Origin: an uncultured Faecalibacterium sp.
Lineage (GTDB): Bacteria; Bacillota; Clostridia; Oscillospirales; Ruminococcaceae
Reading direction: 5' to 3'
DNA: 64,000 bases
NCBI GenBank assembly: GCA_934511465.1
Contig: CAKSWG010000005.1
Coordinates: 1-64,000, forward strand
The translations under genes were made by a program, and so were the position numbers. Shown in pieces: positions 15,794 through 26,611 of this stretch (its first letter is position 1; each line of letters opens with the position of its first letter). The notes under the pieces are model-generated. The model saw only the letters and a list, made by a program, of their open reading frames with translations, was not told where the DNA came from and ran no database searches.

Positions 15794-17092
15794 TCATCCG
15801 GCCTTTTCCACTTTTTTGGCATTGGGGTAAATGCGCTCCATACGCTCGTTTCCAAAATGGGCGTCCAAAAGCGTATCGATGCCGGTTTGGGGCGCTTCGC
15901 CGCTGGTGCGGGCGTCGTAACGGGCCAGCGCCAGCGCACTGGTGAGCATGTTCACCGCCATGAATACCGCCAGCACCGCCGTCATCCACGGGCGGACATG
16001 GCTGCGTACTTTTGCCATGCCCTTTTCCACCAGCGGATAGCCGTAGCGCATCCACGCCACCGCCGCAATGCCCCAGAAAAAGCAGTACAGCAGGTTGATG
16101 CGCCCGCCCAGATTGAATTTGAACTTGCTGTAATCCCAGAACACCGTGCCGAACAGCAGTTCCGTCACCGCGCTGCAAATGTATTCGTAGGCGCCGCCCA
16201 TCACGGTACCAAAGGCAAACAGGTAGCGGTCGCTTTTTTCTTTTTCCTGCCGCAGCAGCACGGTAGCCATTACCAGCGCGAGGCCCCATACCACGCTGAA
16301 GGGCCCCCACACAAGGCTGGAACGGCTCATCCACACCCCTGCCGTCACGCGGCAGAAGATGGTCTCGATCACGTCACCAAGGAACGCGCCGATCACGAAC
16401 AGCCACAGCAGGTCGGCAAAGCGCAGGGCCTTTTCCGGCACAACGCTGCGCTGGGACCGGGCGGCCGCCGGGTAGGCGTGCTGGATGCGCTTTTCCACCC
16501 ACAGGGTGATGCGGCGGCGCAGCGTGGCCGAGCCCGCCTCAAGGCGCTGGTTGAGCTGTTCCAGCACCGGGTGCTGGGCGGCATAGCGGTTTACCAGCAC
16601 AGCCGAACCGATCTGGTCCAGCGCTGCCACCGCCAGCGCCGCCCACACCGCCGGGTGCAGCAGCCACGGCGGGATGCGGGCGCACAGCCGCAGCAGGAGA
16701 TCGTTGCCCCACAGCACGCTGGCCGCGCCAAGCAGGCCCCACAACACCGAATATTGCAGGCAGACATAGCCGTTCAGGTTGAATTTTTTGCCGGAGTAAT
16801 CCCACCATTTGCGGTGGTGCAGCCGCTCCAGCAGCTTGGCGGTAAGCCATTCCATCACTGTTGCGCTGAGCATACAGCCAAAGAACAGGTACACCGGCCG
16901 GCTGCGCAGGTCGGCATAGCCCACGGCCAGCAGCACCGCCGTGGTGCCGTACACAAAGCAGAACGGGCCTGCCGCTGCACCGCGGTTGGCAAAGTGTTTG
17001 CCCTTGATGGTGGCGGTCACGGTCTCGGCCACCCAGCCCAGAAAAGAGTATACAAGGTAAATAACACCCAGTGTATAAAAGTTCAGTGTCAT
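15794..17092 (-). CDS. Duplicated CmpB-family (putative ABC transporter type IV) membrane protein
   Basis: A 432-residue polytopic membrane protein made of two copies of the CmpB-type domain. Matching segments occur in each half: G-W-V-A-E-T / G-D-V-I-E-T, M-E-W-L-T / Y-E-Y-I-C, and W-D-Y-S-G-K-K-F-N / W-D-Y-S-K-F-K-F-N. The family is annotated as a putative ABC permease, yet no ATPase is adjacent and the function is unknown. Start at 17092 is preferred (AAAGGACG upstream) over a TTG seven codons earlier. A promoter lies at 17131-17159. Confidence 0.8.
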   Translation of the reverse strand: MTLNFYTLGVIYLVYSFLGWVAETVTATIKGKHFANRGAAAGPFCFVYGTTAVLLAVGYADLRSRPVYLFFGCMLSATVMEWLTAKLLERLHHRKWWDYSGKKFNLNGYVCLQYSVLWGLLGAASVLWGNDLLLRLCARIPPWLLHPAVWAALAVAALDQIGSAVLVNRYAAQHPVLEQLNQRLEAGSATLRRRITLWVEKRIQHAYPAAARSQRSVVPEKALRFADLLWLFVIGAFLGDVIETIFCRVTAGVWMSRSSLVWGPFSVVWGLALVMATVLLRQEKEKSDRYLFAFGTVMGGAYEYICSAVTELLFGTVFWDYSKFKFNLGGRINLLYCFFWGIAAVAWMRYGYPLVEKGMAKVRSHVRPWMTAVLAVFMAVNMLTSALALARYDARTSGEAPQTGIDTLLDAHFGNERMERIYPNAKKVEKAG

Positions 17093-17130
17093 AAGCGTCC
17101 TTTCGCTTCCCAATTTTTCTCGATGGTCTG

Positions 17131-17159
17131 ATTGTACCTGTTTTGGCCGCTGTGCACAA
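17131..17159 (-). promoter_or_regulatory. Promoter of the CmpB-like gene
   Basis: TTGTGC (17154-17159), a 17-base spacer and TACAAT (17131-17136) on the minus strand, about 40 bases before the start. Confidence 0.55.
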
Positions 17160-17170
17160 GACTTATCATT

Positions 17171-17212
17171 AAAAAATGCCGCTGTGCAATTCAGTTGCGC
17201 AGCGGCATTTTT
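17171..17212. terminator. Terminator downstream of fucO
   Basis: A hairpin with arms AAATGCCGCTG and CAGCGGCATTT, flanked by A and T runs, located 28 bases past the fucO stop. Confidence 0.85.
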
Positions 17213-17239
17213 AATGGATGGATTTAATATAGTTTTAAA

Positions 17240-18388
17240 TTACAGCTGGCTCTTGTACAGCTCCACGATCTCTTCCACGCTGGTGTCGCGGGGGTTGCCC
17301 GGACGGCAGGCGTCGGCAAATGCGGACTCGGCAAGGAACTGGATATCCTCTTCCTTCAGGATGCCGTGCAGGTTTGCGGGGATGCCCACATCGGCGCTCA
17401 GCTGCTTGACGGCGGCGATGGTGGCGTCGGCGGCTTCCACATCGTTCATCTCGTCGATGCCCTTTACGCCCATGGCCTTGCCCACGGCACGGTAACGCTC
17501 ACCGGCAACGGTCTTGTTGTACTCCAGACCCACCGGCAGCAGGATCGCGCAGGCCACACCGTGGGGCGTATCGTACAGGGCGGACAGGCCGTGTGCCATG
17601 GAGTGGACGATGCCCAGACCCACATTGGAGAAGCCCATGCCGGCGATGTACTGGCCCAGAGCCATGCCCTCGCGGCCTTCCGGGGTGTTCTGCACTGCGC
17701 CGCGCAGGCTCTGGCTGATGAGCTTGATGGCTTCCAGATGGAACATATCGGAGATGACGCAGTGGCCCTTGGTGATGTAGCCCTCGATGGCGTGGGTCAG
17801 AGCGTCCATGCCGGTGGCGGCGGTCAGGCCCTTGGGCATGGAGGACATCATATCGGGGTCAACCACAGCGATCTCGGGGATATCGTTGGTATCCACGCAG
17901 ACAAACTTGCGCTTCTTCTCCACATCGGTGATGACGTAGTTGATAGTGACCTCAGCAGCGGTGCCGGCGGTGGTGGGAACAGCGATGGTGAACACAGCGT
18001 GCTTCTTGGTGGGAGCAACGCCTTCCAGAGAGCGGACATCCGCAAACTCGGGGTTGTTGATGATGATGCCGATGGCCTTTGCGGTATCCATGGAGGAGCC
18101 GCCGCCGATGGTCACGATGCAGTCAGCCTCAGCAGCCTTGAAAGCGGCCACGCCGTCCTGCACGTTGGCAATGGTGGGGTTGGGCTTGATCTCGCTGTAA
18201 ACGGTGTAGGCAAAACCGGCTGCATCCAGCAGGTCAGTCACCTTTTTGGTGACGCCGAACTTGATCAGGTCCGGGTCGGAGCAGACGAAAGCCTTCTTGT
18301 AGCCGCGGGCGGTCAGTTCGGGAACGATGTTCTCGATGGCACCGTGGCCATGGTAGGAAATGGTATTCAGAACGATGCGGTCAGCCAT
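17240..18388 (-). CDS. fucO: Iron-dependent alcohol dehydrogenase, lactaldehyde reductase type
   Basis: A 382-residue group III alcohol dehydrogenase. It matches FucO along its length from my memory of that protein: G-G-G-S-S-M-D for NAD binding, A-D-V-R-S-L-E-G, the stretch [13 protein letters not shown], and metal-ligand regions [10 protein letters not shown] and H-S-M-A-H...H. FucO reduces L-lactaldehyde from fucose or rhamnose breakdown to 1,2-propanediol, regenerating NAD+. The start at 18388 is set by GGAGGATAAA upstream and by alignment with FucO. It is divergent from glpK; no fucose or rhamnose genes are nearby. Confidence 0.9.
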   Translation of the reverse strand: MADRIVLNTISYHGHGAIENIVPELTARGYKKAFVCSDPDLIKFGVTKKVTDLLDAAGFAYTVYSEIKPNPTIANVQDGVAAFKAAEADCIVTIGGGSSMDTAKAIGIIINNPEFADVRSLEGVAPTKKHAVFTIAVPTTAGTAAEVTINYVITDVEKKRKFVCVDTNDIPEIAVVDPDMMSSMPKGLTAATGMDALTHAIEGYITKGHCVISDMFHLEAIKLISQSLRGAVQNTPEGREGMALGQYIAGMGFSNVGLGIVHSMAHGLSALYDTPHGVACAILLPVGLEYNKTVAGERYRAVGKAMGVKGIDEMNDVEAADATIAAVKQLSADVGIPANLHGILKEEDIQFLAESAFADACRPGNPRDTSVEEIVELYKSQL

Positions 18389-18445
18389 AATATTTATCCT
18401 CCAAACTTTTTTCCGCCGCTTGGCGGGCGGAACTCTCTGTCCCTC

Positions 18446-18474
18446 AGCATAGCACATCGTCAAAAAATTTGCAA
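18446..18474 (-). promoter_or_regulatory. Promoter of fucO
   Basis: Minus-strand TTGCAA (18469-18474), 17 bases, TATGCT (18446-18451). On the plus strand a TATACT at 18593-18598 may be the glpK -10 box, without a convincing -35. Confidence 0.5.
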
Positions 18475-18631
18475 TGTGAAATTGTTTGAATTTATTGTAA
18501 ATTTTTGTGGTTGTAGAATCGTTTCTGGCTGTTTTCTCCAATTTTCCGCAACTTCAGCGGTTCATTCTCTTTTTATTCCGGGCAAATCCTGCTATACTGA
18601 AAGGCAGAAAAACCATGCAGGAGGTCTGCTC

Positions 18632-20122
18632 ATGTCCAAATACATCCTTGCCCTCGATCAGGGCACCACAAGCTCCCGCGCCATCCTGTTTGACGAAAAG
18701 CAGAACATTGCCGCCGTCAGCCAGAAGGAGTTCACCCAGTTTTACCCCAAAGAGGGCTGGGTGGAGCACAACCCCATGGAGATCTGGTCCAGCCAGTATG
18801 CCGTGATGATGGAGGTGATCGCCCAGAGCAACATCCGCGCGGCGGATCTTGCTGCCATTGGCATCACCAACCAGCGCGAGACCACCATTCTGTGGGACAA
18901 AGCCACCGGGATGCCCATCTACAACGCCATTGTGTGGCAGTGCCGCCGCACTGCGCCCATCGTGGACGGGCTGGTAAAACAGGGCCTTTCCGAACACATC
19001 AAAAAGGCCACCGGCCTTTTGCCGGATGCCTATTTTTCCGCCACGAAGATCCGCTGGATATTGGATCATGTGGAAGGCGCGCAGCAGCGGGCCGAGAAAG
19101 GCGAAATTTTGTTTGGCACTGTGGATAGCTGGCTTTTGTGGAAGCTGACCGGCGGGGCCGTGCACGCCACCGACGTGACCAACGCCTCCCGCACCATGCT
19201 GTTCGATATCCACAAACTGGATTGGGATGATACACTGCTCAAGGCGCTGAATATTCCCCGGGCCATGCTGCCCGAGGTGCGCTCTTCCAGCGAAATTTAC
19301 GGCTATACCGAAATTCAGGGCGTGCGGGTGCCCATTGCGGGCATGGCAGGCGACCAGCAGGCTGCGCTGTTCGGCCAGACCTGCTTTGACGCGGGCGAAG
19401 CAAAAAACACCTACGGCACCGGCTGCTTTTTGTTGATGAACACCGGCGAGACCCCCTGCGAGAGCCGCAACGGCCTTGTTACCACCATTGCGGTGGGGCT
19501 GGGCGGAAAGGTGCAGTACGCGCTGGAAGGCTCGGTGTTCGTGGGCGGTGCGGTCATTCAGTGGCTGCGGGATGAGCTGCGGCTGTTCAGCGAGAGCCGC
19601 GACGCGGAGTATTACGCCCAGAAGGTGCCGGACAACGGCGGCGTGTATCTGGTGCCGGCGTTCACCGGCCTTGGTGCACCCAACTGGGACATGCACGCCC
19701 GCGGCTGCATCGTGGGCATCACCCGCGGCACCCGCCGGGAGCACATCATCCGTGCAGCGCAGGAGTCCATTGCCTATCAGGTGGCGGACCTTGTGCACGC
19801 CATGGAAGCCGACACCGGGCTGGAGCTTTCCTCCCTCAAGGCAGACGGCGGCGCCAGCCGGGACCGCTTTTTAATGCAGTTCCAAGCCGATATCATTGGC
19901 CGCCGGGTGCGCCGCCCGGCCATCCGGGAGACCACCGCCTTGGGCGCCGCGTATCTGGCCGGCCTTGCGGTGGGCGTGTGGAAAAACCGCGGCGAGCTGC
20001 GCCAGCTCTGGGAGTGCGAGACTGTGTACGAGCCCGCCATGGACGCTGCCCGGCGGGAAAAACTGCTGCACCAGTGGCACCGCGCCGTGCAGCGCAGCCT
20101 TGCATGGGACGAGGAAGAATAA
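18632..20122 (+). CDS. glpK: Glycerol kinase
   Basis: A 496-residue FGGY-family kinase that phosphorylates glycerol to glycerol 3-phosphate. The N-terminal phosphate loop [29 protein letters not shown] and the C-terminal adenosine motif A-D-G-G-A-S-R-D are all intact and the length is normal. The ATG at 18632 has GGAGG upstream. No glycerol facilitator or glycerol-phosphate dehydrogenase gene is adjacent, so it acts as a stand-alone unit followed by a palindromic element. Confidence 0.95.
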   Translation: MSKYILALDQGTTSSRAILFDEKQNIAAVSQKEFTQFYPKEGWVEHNPMEIWSSQYAVMMEVIAQSNIRAADLAAIGITNQRETTILWDKATGMPIYNAIVWQCRRTAPIVDGLVKQGLSEHIKKATGLLPDAYFSATKIRWILDHVEGAQQRAEKGEILFGTVDSWLLWKLTGGAVHATDVTNASRTMLFDIHKLDWDDTLLKALNIPRAMLPEVRSSSEIYGYTEIQGVRVPIAGMAGDQQAALFGQTCFDAGEAKNTYGTGCFLLMNTGETPCESRNGLVTTIAVGLGGKVQYALEGSVFVGGAVIQWLRDELRLFSESRDAEYYAQKVPDNGGVYLVPAFTGLGAPNWDMHARGCIVGITRGTRREHIIRAAQESIAYQVADLVHAMEADTGLELSSLKADGGASRDRFLMQFQADIIGRRVRRPAIRETTALGAAYLAGLAVGVWKNRGELRQLWECETVYEPAMDAARREKLLHQWHRAVQRSLAWDEEE

Positions 20123-20213
20123 TTTGCATCCGTTGCCATAGCCATCGCTTTTGTGGGGAAAAGAGGGTATACTAGGGGCATGTTATAGAGAAGCGACCTC
20201 TATTTATACTAGA

Positions 20214-20362
20214 GGAGCTGTTGCAAAATAGCTCTTTGAAAAAATCATGCACAAAACCCGGAACCTTTTCTCGGCCAAAATGGCTCAAAAGGGTTCCGGG
20301 CTTCTGATTTTACGCTATTTTTTTGTGCAGGCTGCTATCACATTTTTGTTTTGCAGCAGCCG
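20214..20362. mobile_element. MITE-like palindromic element, copy A
   Basis: About 149 bases with terminal inverted repeats (GGAGCTGTTGCAAAATAGC at the left; a diverged TGCAGCAGCC at the right) and a central hairpin (AACCCGGAACC against GGGTTCCGGG). It is homologous over its whole length to copy B at 30209-30359 and encodes nothing. The CTGTTGCAAA end resembles IS6-family termini. It lies between glpK and a convergent gene, where its inner hairpin could end both transcripts. Confidence 0.75.
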
Positions 20363-20376
20363 CTTTCTTTGCATTT

Positions 20377-21225
20377 TCAACACTCGTCGTACTGTTTTTG
20401 CAGGTAGTTCAGGCACTCTACCGAATTCTCGGGGGTAGTGTTTTCCAGCGTGGCAAAAATGTAGGGCTTTTCCTGCTTTGCAAAGCGCAGGATGGTGCGG
20501 TAGTCCTCCATGCCGCCCTGCCCGGCGCCGGTGGCAGCCAGCTGTCCGCCCGCGTCCTTGCGCAGGAAATCCTTGAAGTGGATCATGGCGATATCCTTGC
20601 CCAGCAGCTCGATGGCCTCGGCGAACACTTCCTCGCGGCGGTCCACATTTTCCATGTTCAGCAGGTTGACCGGGTCGAACAGGATCTGCAAATTCGGGCT
20701 GCCGATCTCGTCCAGCACGGTGCGGGCGCGCTTGGCGTCATACACGATGTGCTTGACCACCGGCTCAATGGCAATGGTCACGCCGTACTGCTCGGCGCAG
20801 CGCACCACCGGCTTGAAGTTCCGGATAAAAGTGGCAAGGGCGGCATCGCTGCGGCACTCCGGGCAGAACTTGTACTCCGCATTGGGTGCGCCGGTCTCGG
20901 TGCCCACCATTCCGCAGCCCAGCAGGCTTGCAAAGCGGATGTGGGCATAGTATTTTTCCTGAATGGCGTGCAGGGCATCCGCATCCGGGTGGGCAAGGTT
21001 CAGGTAGTTGCCCAGCACGGCAATATCGATGCCGTTTTTCTCAAACAGATGCCGCAGGTACAGCGCATAGCCGGGGGTCAGGGCGCTGGGCGTGCAGGGC
21101 AGCTCCTTGATGGATTTGCTCAGGGCCACATGGGCGCAGGTGAAGCCCTTCCGGCGCACCAGCGGCAGCACCTGTTCAACGGGCAGCTTTTCCGCGTCGT
21201 GCAGACGCAGGCCGAATTGGATCAT
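20377..21225 (-). CDS. Sugar phosphate isomerase/epimerase (xylose isomerase-like TIM barrel)
   Basis: A 282-residue TIM-barrel protein of the AP-endonuclease-2/xylose-isomerase-like superfamily. Metal-site segments are recognisable: G-T-E-T-G, I-E-P-V, F-D-P-V-N and H-F-K-D. Such enzymes isomerise or epimerise sugars, keto-sugars or inositol derivatives; the specific substrate is unknown. The ATG at 21225 follows AGGAGGA, and a TATAAT at 21274-21279 is a likely -10 box. Its stop lies 15 bases from the MITE-like element, which probably provides the terminator. Confidence 0.85.
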   Translation of the reverse strand: MIQFGLRLHDAEKLPVEQVLPLVRRKGFTCAHVALSKSIKELPCTPSALTPGYALYLRHLFEKNGIDIAVLGNYLNLAHPDADALHAIQEKYYAHIRFASLLGCGMVGTETGAPNAEYKFCPECRSDAALATFIRNFKPVVRCAEQYGVTIAIEPVVKHIVYDAKRARTVLDEIGSPNLQILFDPVNLLNMENVDRREEVFAEAIELLGKDIAMIHFKDFLRKDAGGQLAATGAGQGGMEDYRTILRFAKQEKPYIFATLENTTPENSVECLNYLQKQYDEC

Positions 21226-21313
21226 GGAAAATATCCTCCTTTGCCGCGCAAAGCGCGGGGTCACGTTGGCTTTATTATACACGAAAACCGCCGCCCATGG
21301 AACCGCCCAAACC

Positions 21314-21364
21314 AAAAAAGAGCACCGCTTTGCACCGTAAATGGCACAAAGGATGCTCTTTTTG
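21314..21364 (-). terminator. Terminator of the ATP synthase operon
   Basis: A hairpin of AAAGAGCATCCTTTGTGCC-type arms with matching GCACAAAG...GTGCTCTTTTTT on the minus strand, about 30 bases after the atpC stop. Confidence 0.85.
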
Positions 21365-21395
21365 CAAATCTGGTCCTGAAAGATGCGGCTCTTTC

Positions 21396-21802
21396 TCAGC
21401 GCCGGTACTTTGCAGCGGCCTGCAGGCGCTGCATCGCGCGGTCGAGCGCGATCTTGCTCTGATAATATTCATGCATGCTCTGCTGATGCTGCAAACGCTC
21501 CTCGGCACGGATGCGGGCAGCCTCGGCACGGTTCTTGTCGATATCCTCCGGGCGCTCGGCGCTGTCCACCAGCACCATCACGTAGGCAGGCGTCACCTCG
21601 GCAATGCCGTCGCCTACCAGGATGTCCCGGCTTTCACCGTTCACCTCAAAGTGCAGGATGCCCATGTGGATGGCCACCAGCACCGGGCTGTGTCCGGCCT
21701 GTATGCCGTACACGCCATCGCTGATGGGCAGCACAAGGTCTTCGCAATCGCCCTGATAGTACTCACCGCTGGACGCAGTGATGTTCAGCATGAACTTGTT
21801 CA

Positions 21803-21803
<1 letters not shown>
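21396..21803 (-). CDS. atpC: ATP synthase F1 epsilon subunit
   Basis: A 135-residue subunit with the N-terminal beta sandwich (G-V-Y-G-I-Q-A-G-H-S-P is the family hallmark) and a C-terminal helical hairpin (about 90-130). It is part of the rotor stalk and modulates ATP hydrolysis. The ATG overlaps the atpD stop by one base. It is the last gene of the operon. Confidence 0.95.
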
Positions 21804-23230
<1,427 letters not shown>

Positions 23231-23248
23231 CTAATTTGTAAATACGTT

Positions 23249-24130
23249 TTATTCCGCCCGGTTCTGCACGGCAGCCGCACCGCCGATGATCTCGGTGATC
23301 TCCTGCGTGATAGAGCCCTGACGGGTGCGGTTGTACTCCAGCTGCAGCTCACGGATCATATCGTTGGCGCTCTTTGTGGCGGAATCCATGGCGGTCATGC
23401 GGGCGCTCTGCTCTGCGCAGAAACTCTCGGTCATGGCACCAAAGATCATGCCGTGCATATAAATGGGCGCGGTCTGCTCGAACACCGTCCATGCAGACGG
23501 GAACATCTCCACCTCGCCCTTCGGATCGCCCAGACCCTTGGGAGCGGGCTGAAGATGGGCGCGGTCCAGCGGCAGAAGACGCACCATGGTGGGCTCGCTG
23601 GTCAGTGCATTCTCAATGCGGGTATAGATGAGATAGATCTCATCCAGCTTGCCGGTCTTGAAATCATCGATGGCATCCACCGTGATATCGCGGGCGCGCT
23701 GCAGCGTAGGCTCGGTAGCGCTGTAGTGGAAATCCTCCACCAGACGCGGGTCCTTGTGGTACAGGGCGCGGTAGCCGGTCTGACCGATCACATAGAACCG
23801 GTCGTTCTCATCCGCATTTTCCTTGAGGAACTTGATGATGTTCTGGTTGTAAGCGCCTGCCATGCCCTTATCTGCCGTCAGCACAATGTAGGCCCGCTTG
23901 GGGTTTGCGGTGTTGCGTTCGTGGAAGAACGGATGCACCGGCTCTTCCGGCAGGTGGGGCACCACGCGGGAAATGGTATCGCGCATACGGTTGAAGTAGG
24001 GCGACACATTCTGGTAGTTCTTACGTGCCTTGCGCAGCTTGGACGAGGAGATCAGGTACATGGCGTTCGTGATCTTCATGGTGTCCTGAATGCTCTCGAT
24101 GCGCTCCTTCAGCAGCTTACTGGACGGCAT
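23249..24130 (-). CDS. atpG: ATP synthase F1 gamma subunit
   Basis: A 293-residue central-stalk subunit. The N-terminal helix L-K-E-R-I-E-S-I-Q-D-T-M-K-I-T-N-A-M and the C-terminal conserved helix E-L-Q-L-E-Y-N-R-T-R-Q-G-S-I-T-Q-E are both present. I choose the ATG at 24130 because GGAGG lies eight bases upstream. It overlaps the 3' end of atpA by 14 bases, indicating coupling. Confidence 0.95.
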   Translation of the reverse strand: MPSSKLLKERIESIQDTMKITNAMYLISSSKLRKARKNYQNVSPYFNRMRDTISRVVPHLPEEPVHPFFHERNTANPKRAYIVLTADKGMAGAYNQNIIKFLKENADENDRFYVIGQTGYRALYHKDPRLVEDFHYSATEPTLQRARDITVDAIDDFKTGKLDEIYLIYTRIENALTSEPTMVRLLPLDRAHLQPAPKGLGDPKGEVEMFPSAWTVFEQTAPIYMHGMIFGAMTESFCAEQSARMTAMDSATKSANDMIRELQLEYNRTRQGSITQEITEIIGGAAAVQNRAE

Positions 24131-25844
24131 GGCTGTCGCCTCCCGCATAAGCTTTCCAGGCGTTCAGGATGGCATCGACCATTTCAGGTTCCAGCTTGCC
24201 GGTGGCGGTGATCTTATCCATCGTACCGGACACATCCGCGCGGAACTGACGCACAAATGCGGAAGTTTTGGTGCGCAGCTCGGCAGTGGGCAGTTCGTCC
24301 AGCACACCGTGGGAAGCCAGCACCAGCGTGACCACCTGCTCGGCGTCGGACTTGGGCTGATACAGCGGCTGCTTGAGCATTTCCGTCAATGCCTTGCCGT
24401 GGTCCAGCTGGCGGCGGGTCTCTGCATCCAGATCAGAGCTGAACTGTGCAAAGGACTCCATATCCTTGTACTGTGCCAGCTCGATGCGCAGGTTGGCGTT
24501 GGCCTTTTTCATGGCCTTGGTCTGGGCAGCGCCGCCCACACGGGACACCGACAGACCCACGTTGACGGCCGGGCGGTTGCCTGCATTGAACAGGGCGCTC
24601 TCAAGGAAGATCTGGCCATCGGTGATGGAAATGACGTTGGTGGGGATGTAGGCCGAAACATCGCCTGCCTGCGTCTCAACGATGGGCAGTGCGGTGATGG
24701 AGCCGCCGCCAAGCGCGTCGCTCATGCGGCAGGAGCGCTCCAACAGGCGGGAGTGCAGATAGAACACATCGCCGGGATACGCTTCACGGCCCGGAGAGCG
24801 GCGCAGCAGCAGAGAGATGGCACGGTAGGCCACTGCATGCTTGGACAGATCATCGTAAACGATCAGCACGCTCTTGCCTTTGCTCATGAAGTACTCGGCC
24901 AGTGCGGTACCGGCATAGGGTGCAATGTACTGTAGCGGAGCGGAGTCCGAAGCGGTAGCAGCCACGATGGTGGTGTAGCTCATAGCACCGTGCTTCTGCA
25001 GGTCGCCTGCCACGCGGGCGATGGAAGAAGCCTTCTGGCCGATGGCCACATAGATGCACAGCACACCGGTGTCCTTCTGGTTCAGGATGGCATCGGTAGC
25101 AATAGAGGTCTTACCGGTCTGGCGGTCGCCGATGATCAGTTCACGCTGGCCGCGGCCGATGGGGAACATGGAGTCGATGGCGAGGATGCCGGTGTGGAGC
25201 GGAGTATCCACGCTCTGACGCTCCAGAATGCCGGGGGCCCGCTTTTCGATGGGGTTGTAGCCCACAGCCTCGATAGGGCCTTTGCCGTCGATGGGCTCGC
25301 CCAGCGGGCTGATGACACGGCCCAGAAAGGCATCGCCCACCGGGATGCCGGCACGCTTGCCGCTGCGGGTCACCAGAGTGCCCACGCCCACCTTCTCGAT
25401 ATCGTCGAACAGCATGACACCCAGATGATCGGGTTCCACACTTTCCACCATGCCCTTTGCACCGGTGTCAAAGGTAACGATCTCGCCGTAAACGGCCTTG
25501 TCCATGCCCTTGACATCCACAACGCCGTCGGCGGCGGAAATGACCGTACCGCCCTCAGAAGCCTCGGCAGCGGGCTTGTAGTCCTCTGCGCGGGTCTGCA
25601 TGGTGGCAAGATCGGGGGTGCCTGCGGTGATGGTCTCCAGCATATGCTTTGCGGAGTTGTCGATCACCTGATCGCCCACCTGCAGCACATAGCCGGAGAT
25701 CAGCTCCGGCTCCACGCTGACGGTGATCACCACCTCAGCGCCGTACTGCTTTTTGAGCTGGGTTCGGATGCGCTGCAGCGCCTCCTCAGAGGGAGTGCGG
25801 GCGCAGTGCAGATATGCTTTCAAGGTCTCAGCTGCGCTTGCCAT
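24117..25844 (-). CDS. atpA: ATP synthase alpha subunit with fused delta-subunit C-terminal domain
   Basis: A 575-residue alpha subunit, roughly 70 longer than usual. From about residue 98 (G-G-T-V-I-S-A-A-D-G) it is a normal alpha, with P-loop G-D-R-Q-T-G-K-T at 239-246. Residues of about 18-73 instead match the C-terminal domain of the delta (OSCP) subunit: a helix, then V-E-P-E-L-I-S-G-Y-V-L-Q-V-G-D-Q-V-I-D-N-S and a closing helix. The alpha's own N-terminal helix is not recognisable. No separate atpH exists between atpF and atpA, and delta's helical N-terminal domain is missing from the operon. Start at 25844 follows GCGGGGGA and overlaps atpF by 17 bases; no internal start with a ribosome-binding site is seen at Met82. 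Confidence 0.92.
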   Translation of the reverse strand: MASAAETLKAYLHCARTPSEEALQRIRTQLKKQYGAEVVITVSVEPELISGYVLQVGDQVIDNSAKHMLETITAGTPDLATMQTRAEDYKPAAEASEGGTVISAADGVVDVKGMDKAVYGEIVTFDTGAKGMVESVEPDHLGVMLFDDIEKVGVGTLVTRSGKRAGIPVGDAFLGRVISPLGEPIDGKGPIEAVGYNPIEKRAPGILERQSVDTPLHTGILAIDSMFPIGRGQRELIIGDRQTGKTSIATDAILNQKDTGVLCIYVAIGQKASSIARVAGDLQKHGAMSYTTIVAATASDSAPLQYIAPYAGTALAEYFMSKGKSVLIVYDDLSKHAVAYRAISLLLRRSPGREAYPGDVFYLHSRLLERSCRMSDALGGGSITALPIVETQAGDVSAYIPTNVISITDGQIFLESALFNAGNRPAVNVGLSVSRVGGAAQTKAMKKANANLRIELAQYKDMESFAQFSSDLDAETRRQLDHGKALTEMLKQPLYQPKSDAEQVVTLVLASHGVLDELPTAELRTKTSAFVRQFRADVSGTMDKITATGKLEPEMVDAILNAWKAYAGGDSHAVQ

Positions 25845-26325
25845 CGCTGTCCCCCGCTTTCTGCAGCAGGTCGTCCAGCAAACGGGCATCGTCCTGCTGC
25901 GTCAGGTTGCGTTCCAGCACCTTGGCGCACACGGTACGGGTCAGGTCAGCGATCTGAGCATCGGCCTGACGCAGCTTGCTGGCACGCTCTGCCTCTGCAG
26001 CTGCCTTGCCCTCGGCCACGATGGCATCGGCCTGACGCTGTGCATCGGCCAGCAGCTGTTCTTTCTGTTTCTCAGCCAGCTGCTCACTTGCCTCGCGGCG
26101 GGCAGCAGCTTCCACATCCACATTGTGCAGCTTGTCTTCCGCTGCATTCAAGGCAGCCTGTGCCTTGTTCTTTGCTTCCTGCGCATCAGCCATGCTTGCA
26201 TCCACCATCTGCTGGCGCTTTGCGATCACATCCTGAACAGGCTTGAACAGGAACTTACGCAGCAGCGCATACATGATGAGGACGTTCACAACGGTCCACA
26301 GCAGGTTCAAATCCAATTTCAGCAT
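25828..26325 (-). CDS. atpF: ATP synthase Fo b subunit
   Basis: A 165-residue peripheral stalk subunit. A single N-terminal transmembrane segment (L-L-W-T-V-V-N-V-L-I-M-Y-A-L-L) is followed by a long charged alpha-helical coiled coil rich in A, E, K and Q. Length is typical for b alone, so it does not carry the missing delta N-terminal domain. Its 3' end overlaps the delta-alpha fusion gene by 17 bases. Confidence 0.94.
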   Translation of the reverse strand: MLKLDLNLLWTVVNVLIMYALLRKFLFKPVQDVIAKRQQMVDASMADAQEAKNKAQAALNAAEDKLHNVDVEAAARREASEQLAEKQKEQLLADAQRQADAIVAEGKAAAEAERASKLRQADAQIADLTRTVCAKVLERNLTQQDDARLLDDLLQKAGDSDGKRS

Positions 26326-26340
26326 TCGTACGCGCCTCCG

Positions 26341-26568
26341 TTACTGACCCAGGAACAGGATGATCAGCAGTGCAACGACGAAGCCGAAAATTGCAGTACC
26401 TTCTGCCAGAGCAGCGCCCAGCAGCAGGTTCGTCTGGATCTTGCTGGAAGCTTCCGGCTGACGGCTGATAGCCTCAGCTGCCTTGCCAGTTGCAATACCA
26501 ATACCAATACCACCGCCAATGCCGGTCAGCGCTGCAATGCCAGCGCCCAGAGCAACCAATCCGCTCAT
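26341..26568 (-). CDS. atpE: ATP synthase Fo c subunit
   Basis: A 75-residue double-helix proteolipid with the polar loop S-R-Q-P-E and ion-binding glutamate in helix 2 (A-L-A-E-G-T, about Glu55). Helix 1 has G-I-G-G-G-I-G-I-G, lacking the glutamine, and helix 2 lacks the serine after Glu, that mark sodium-type c rings. Proton coupling is therefore inferred. Confidence 0.95.
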   Translation of the reverse strand: MSGLVALGAGIAALTGIGGGIGIGIATGKAAEAISRQPEASSKIQTNLLLGAALAEGTAIFGFVVALLIILFLGQ

Positions 26569-26611
26569 AGTTAAATCTCCTTTTTAATTTGAAATAAGTA
26601 AAAGTTTTGGT

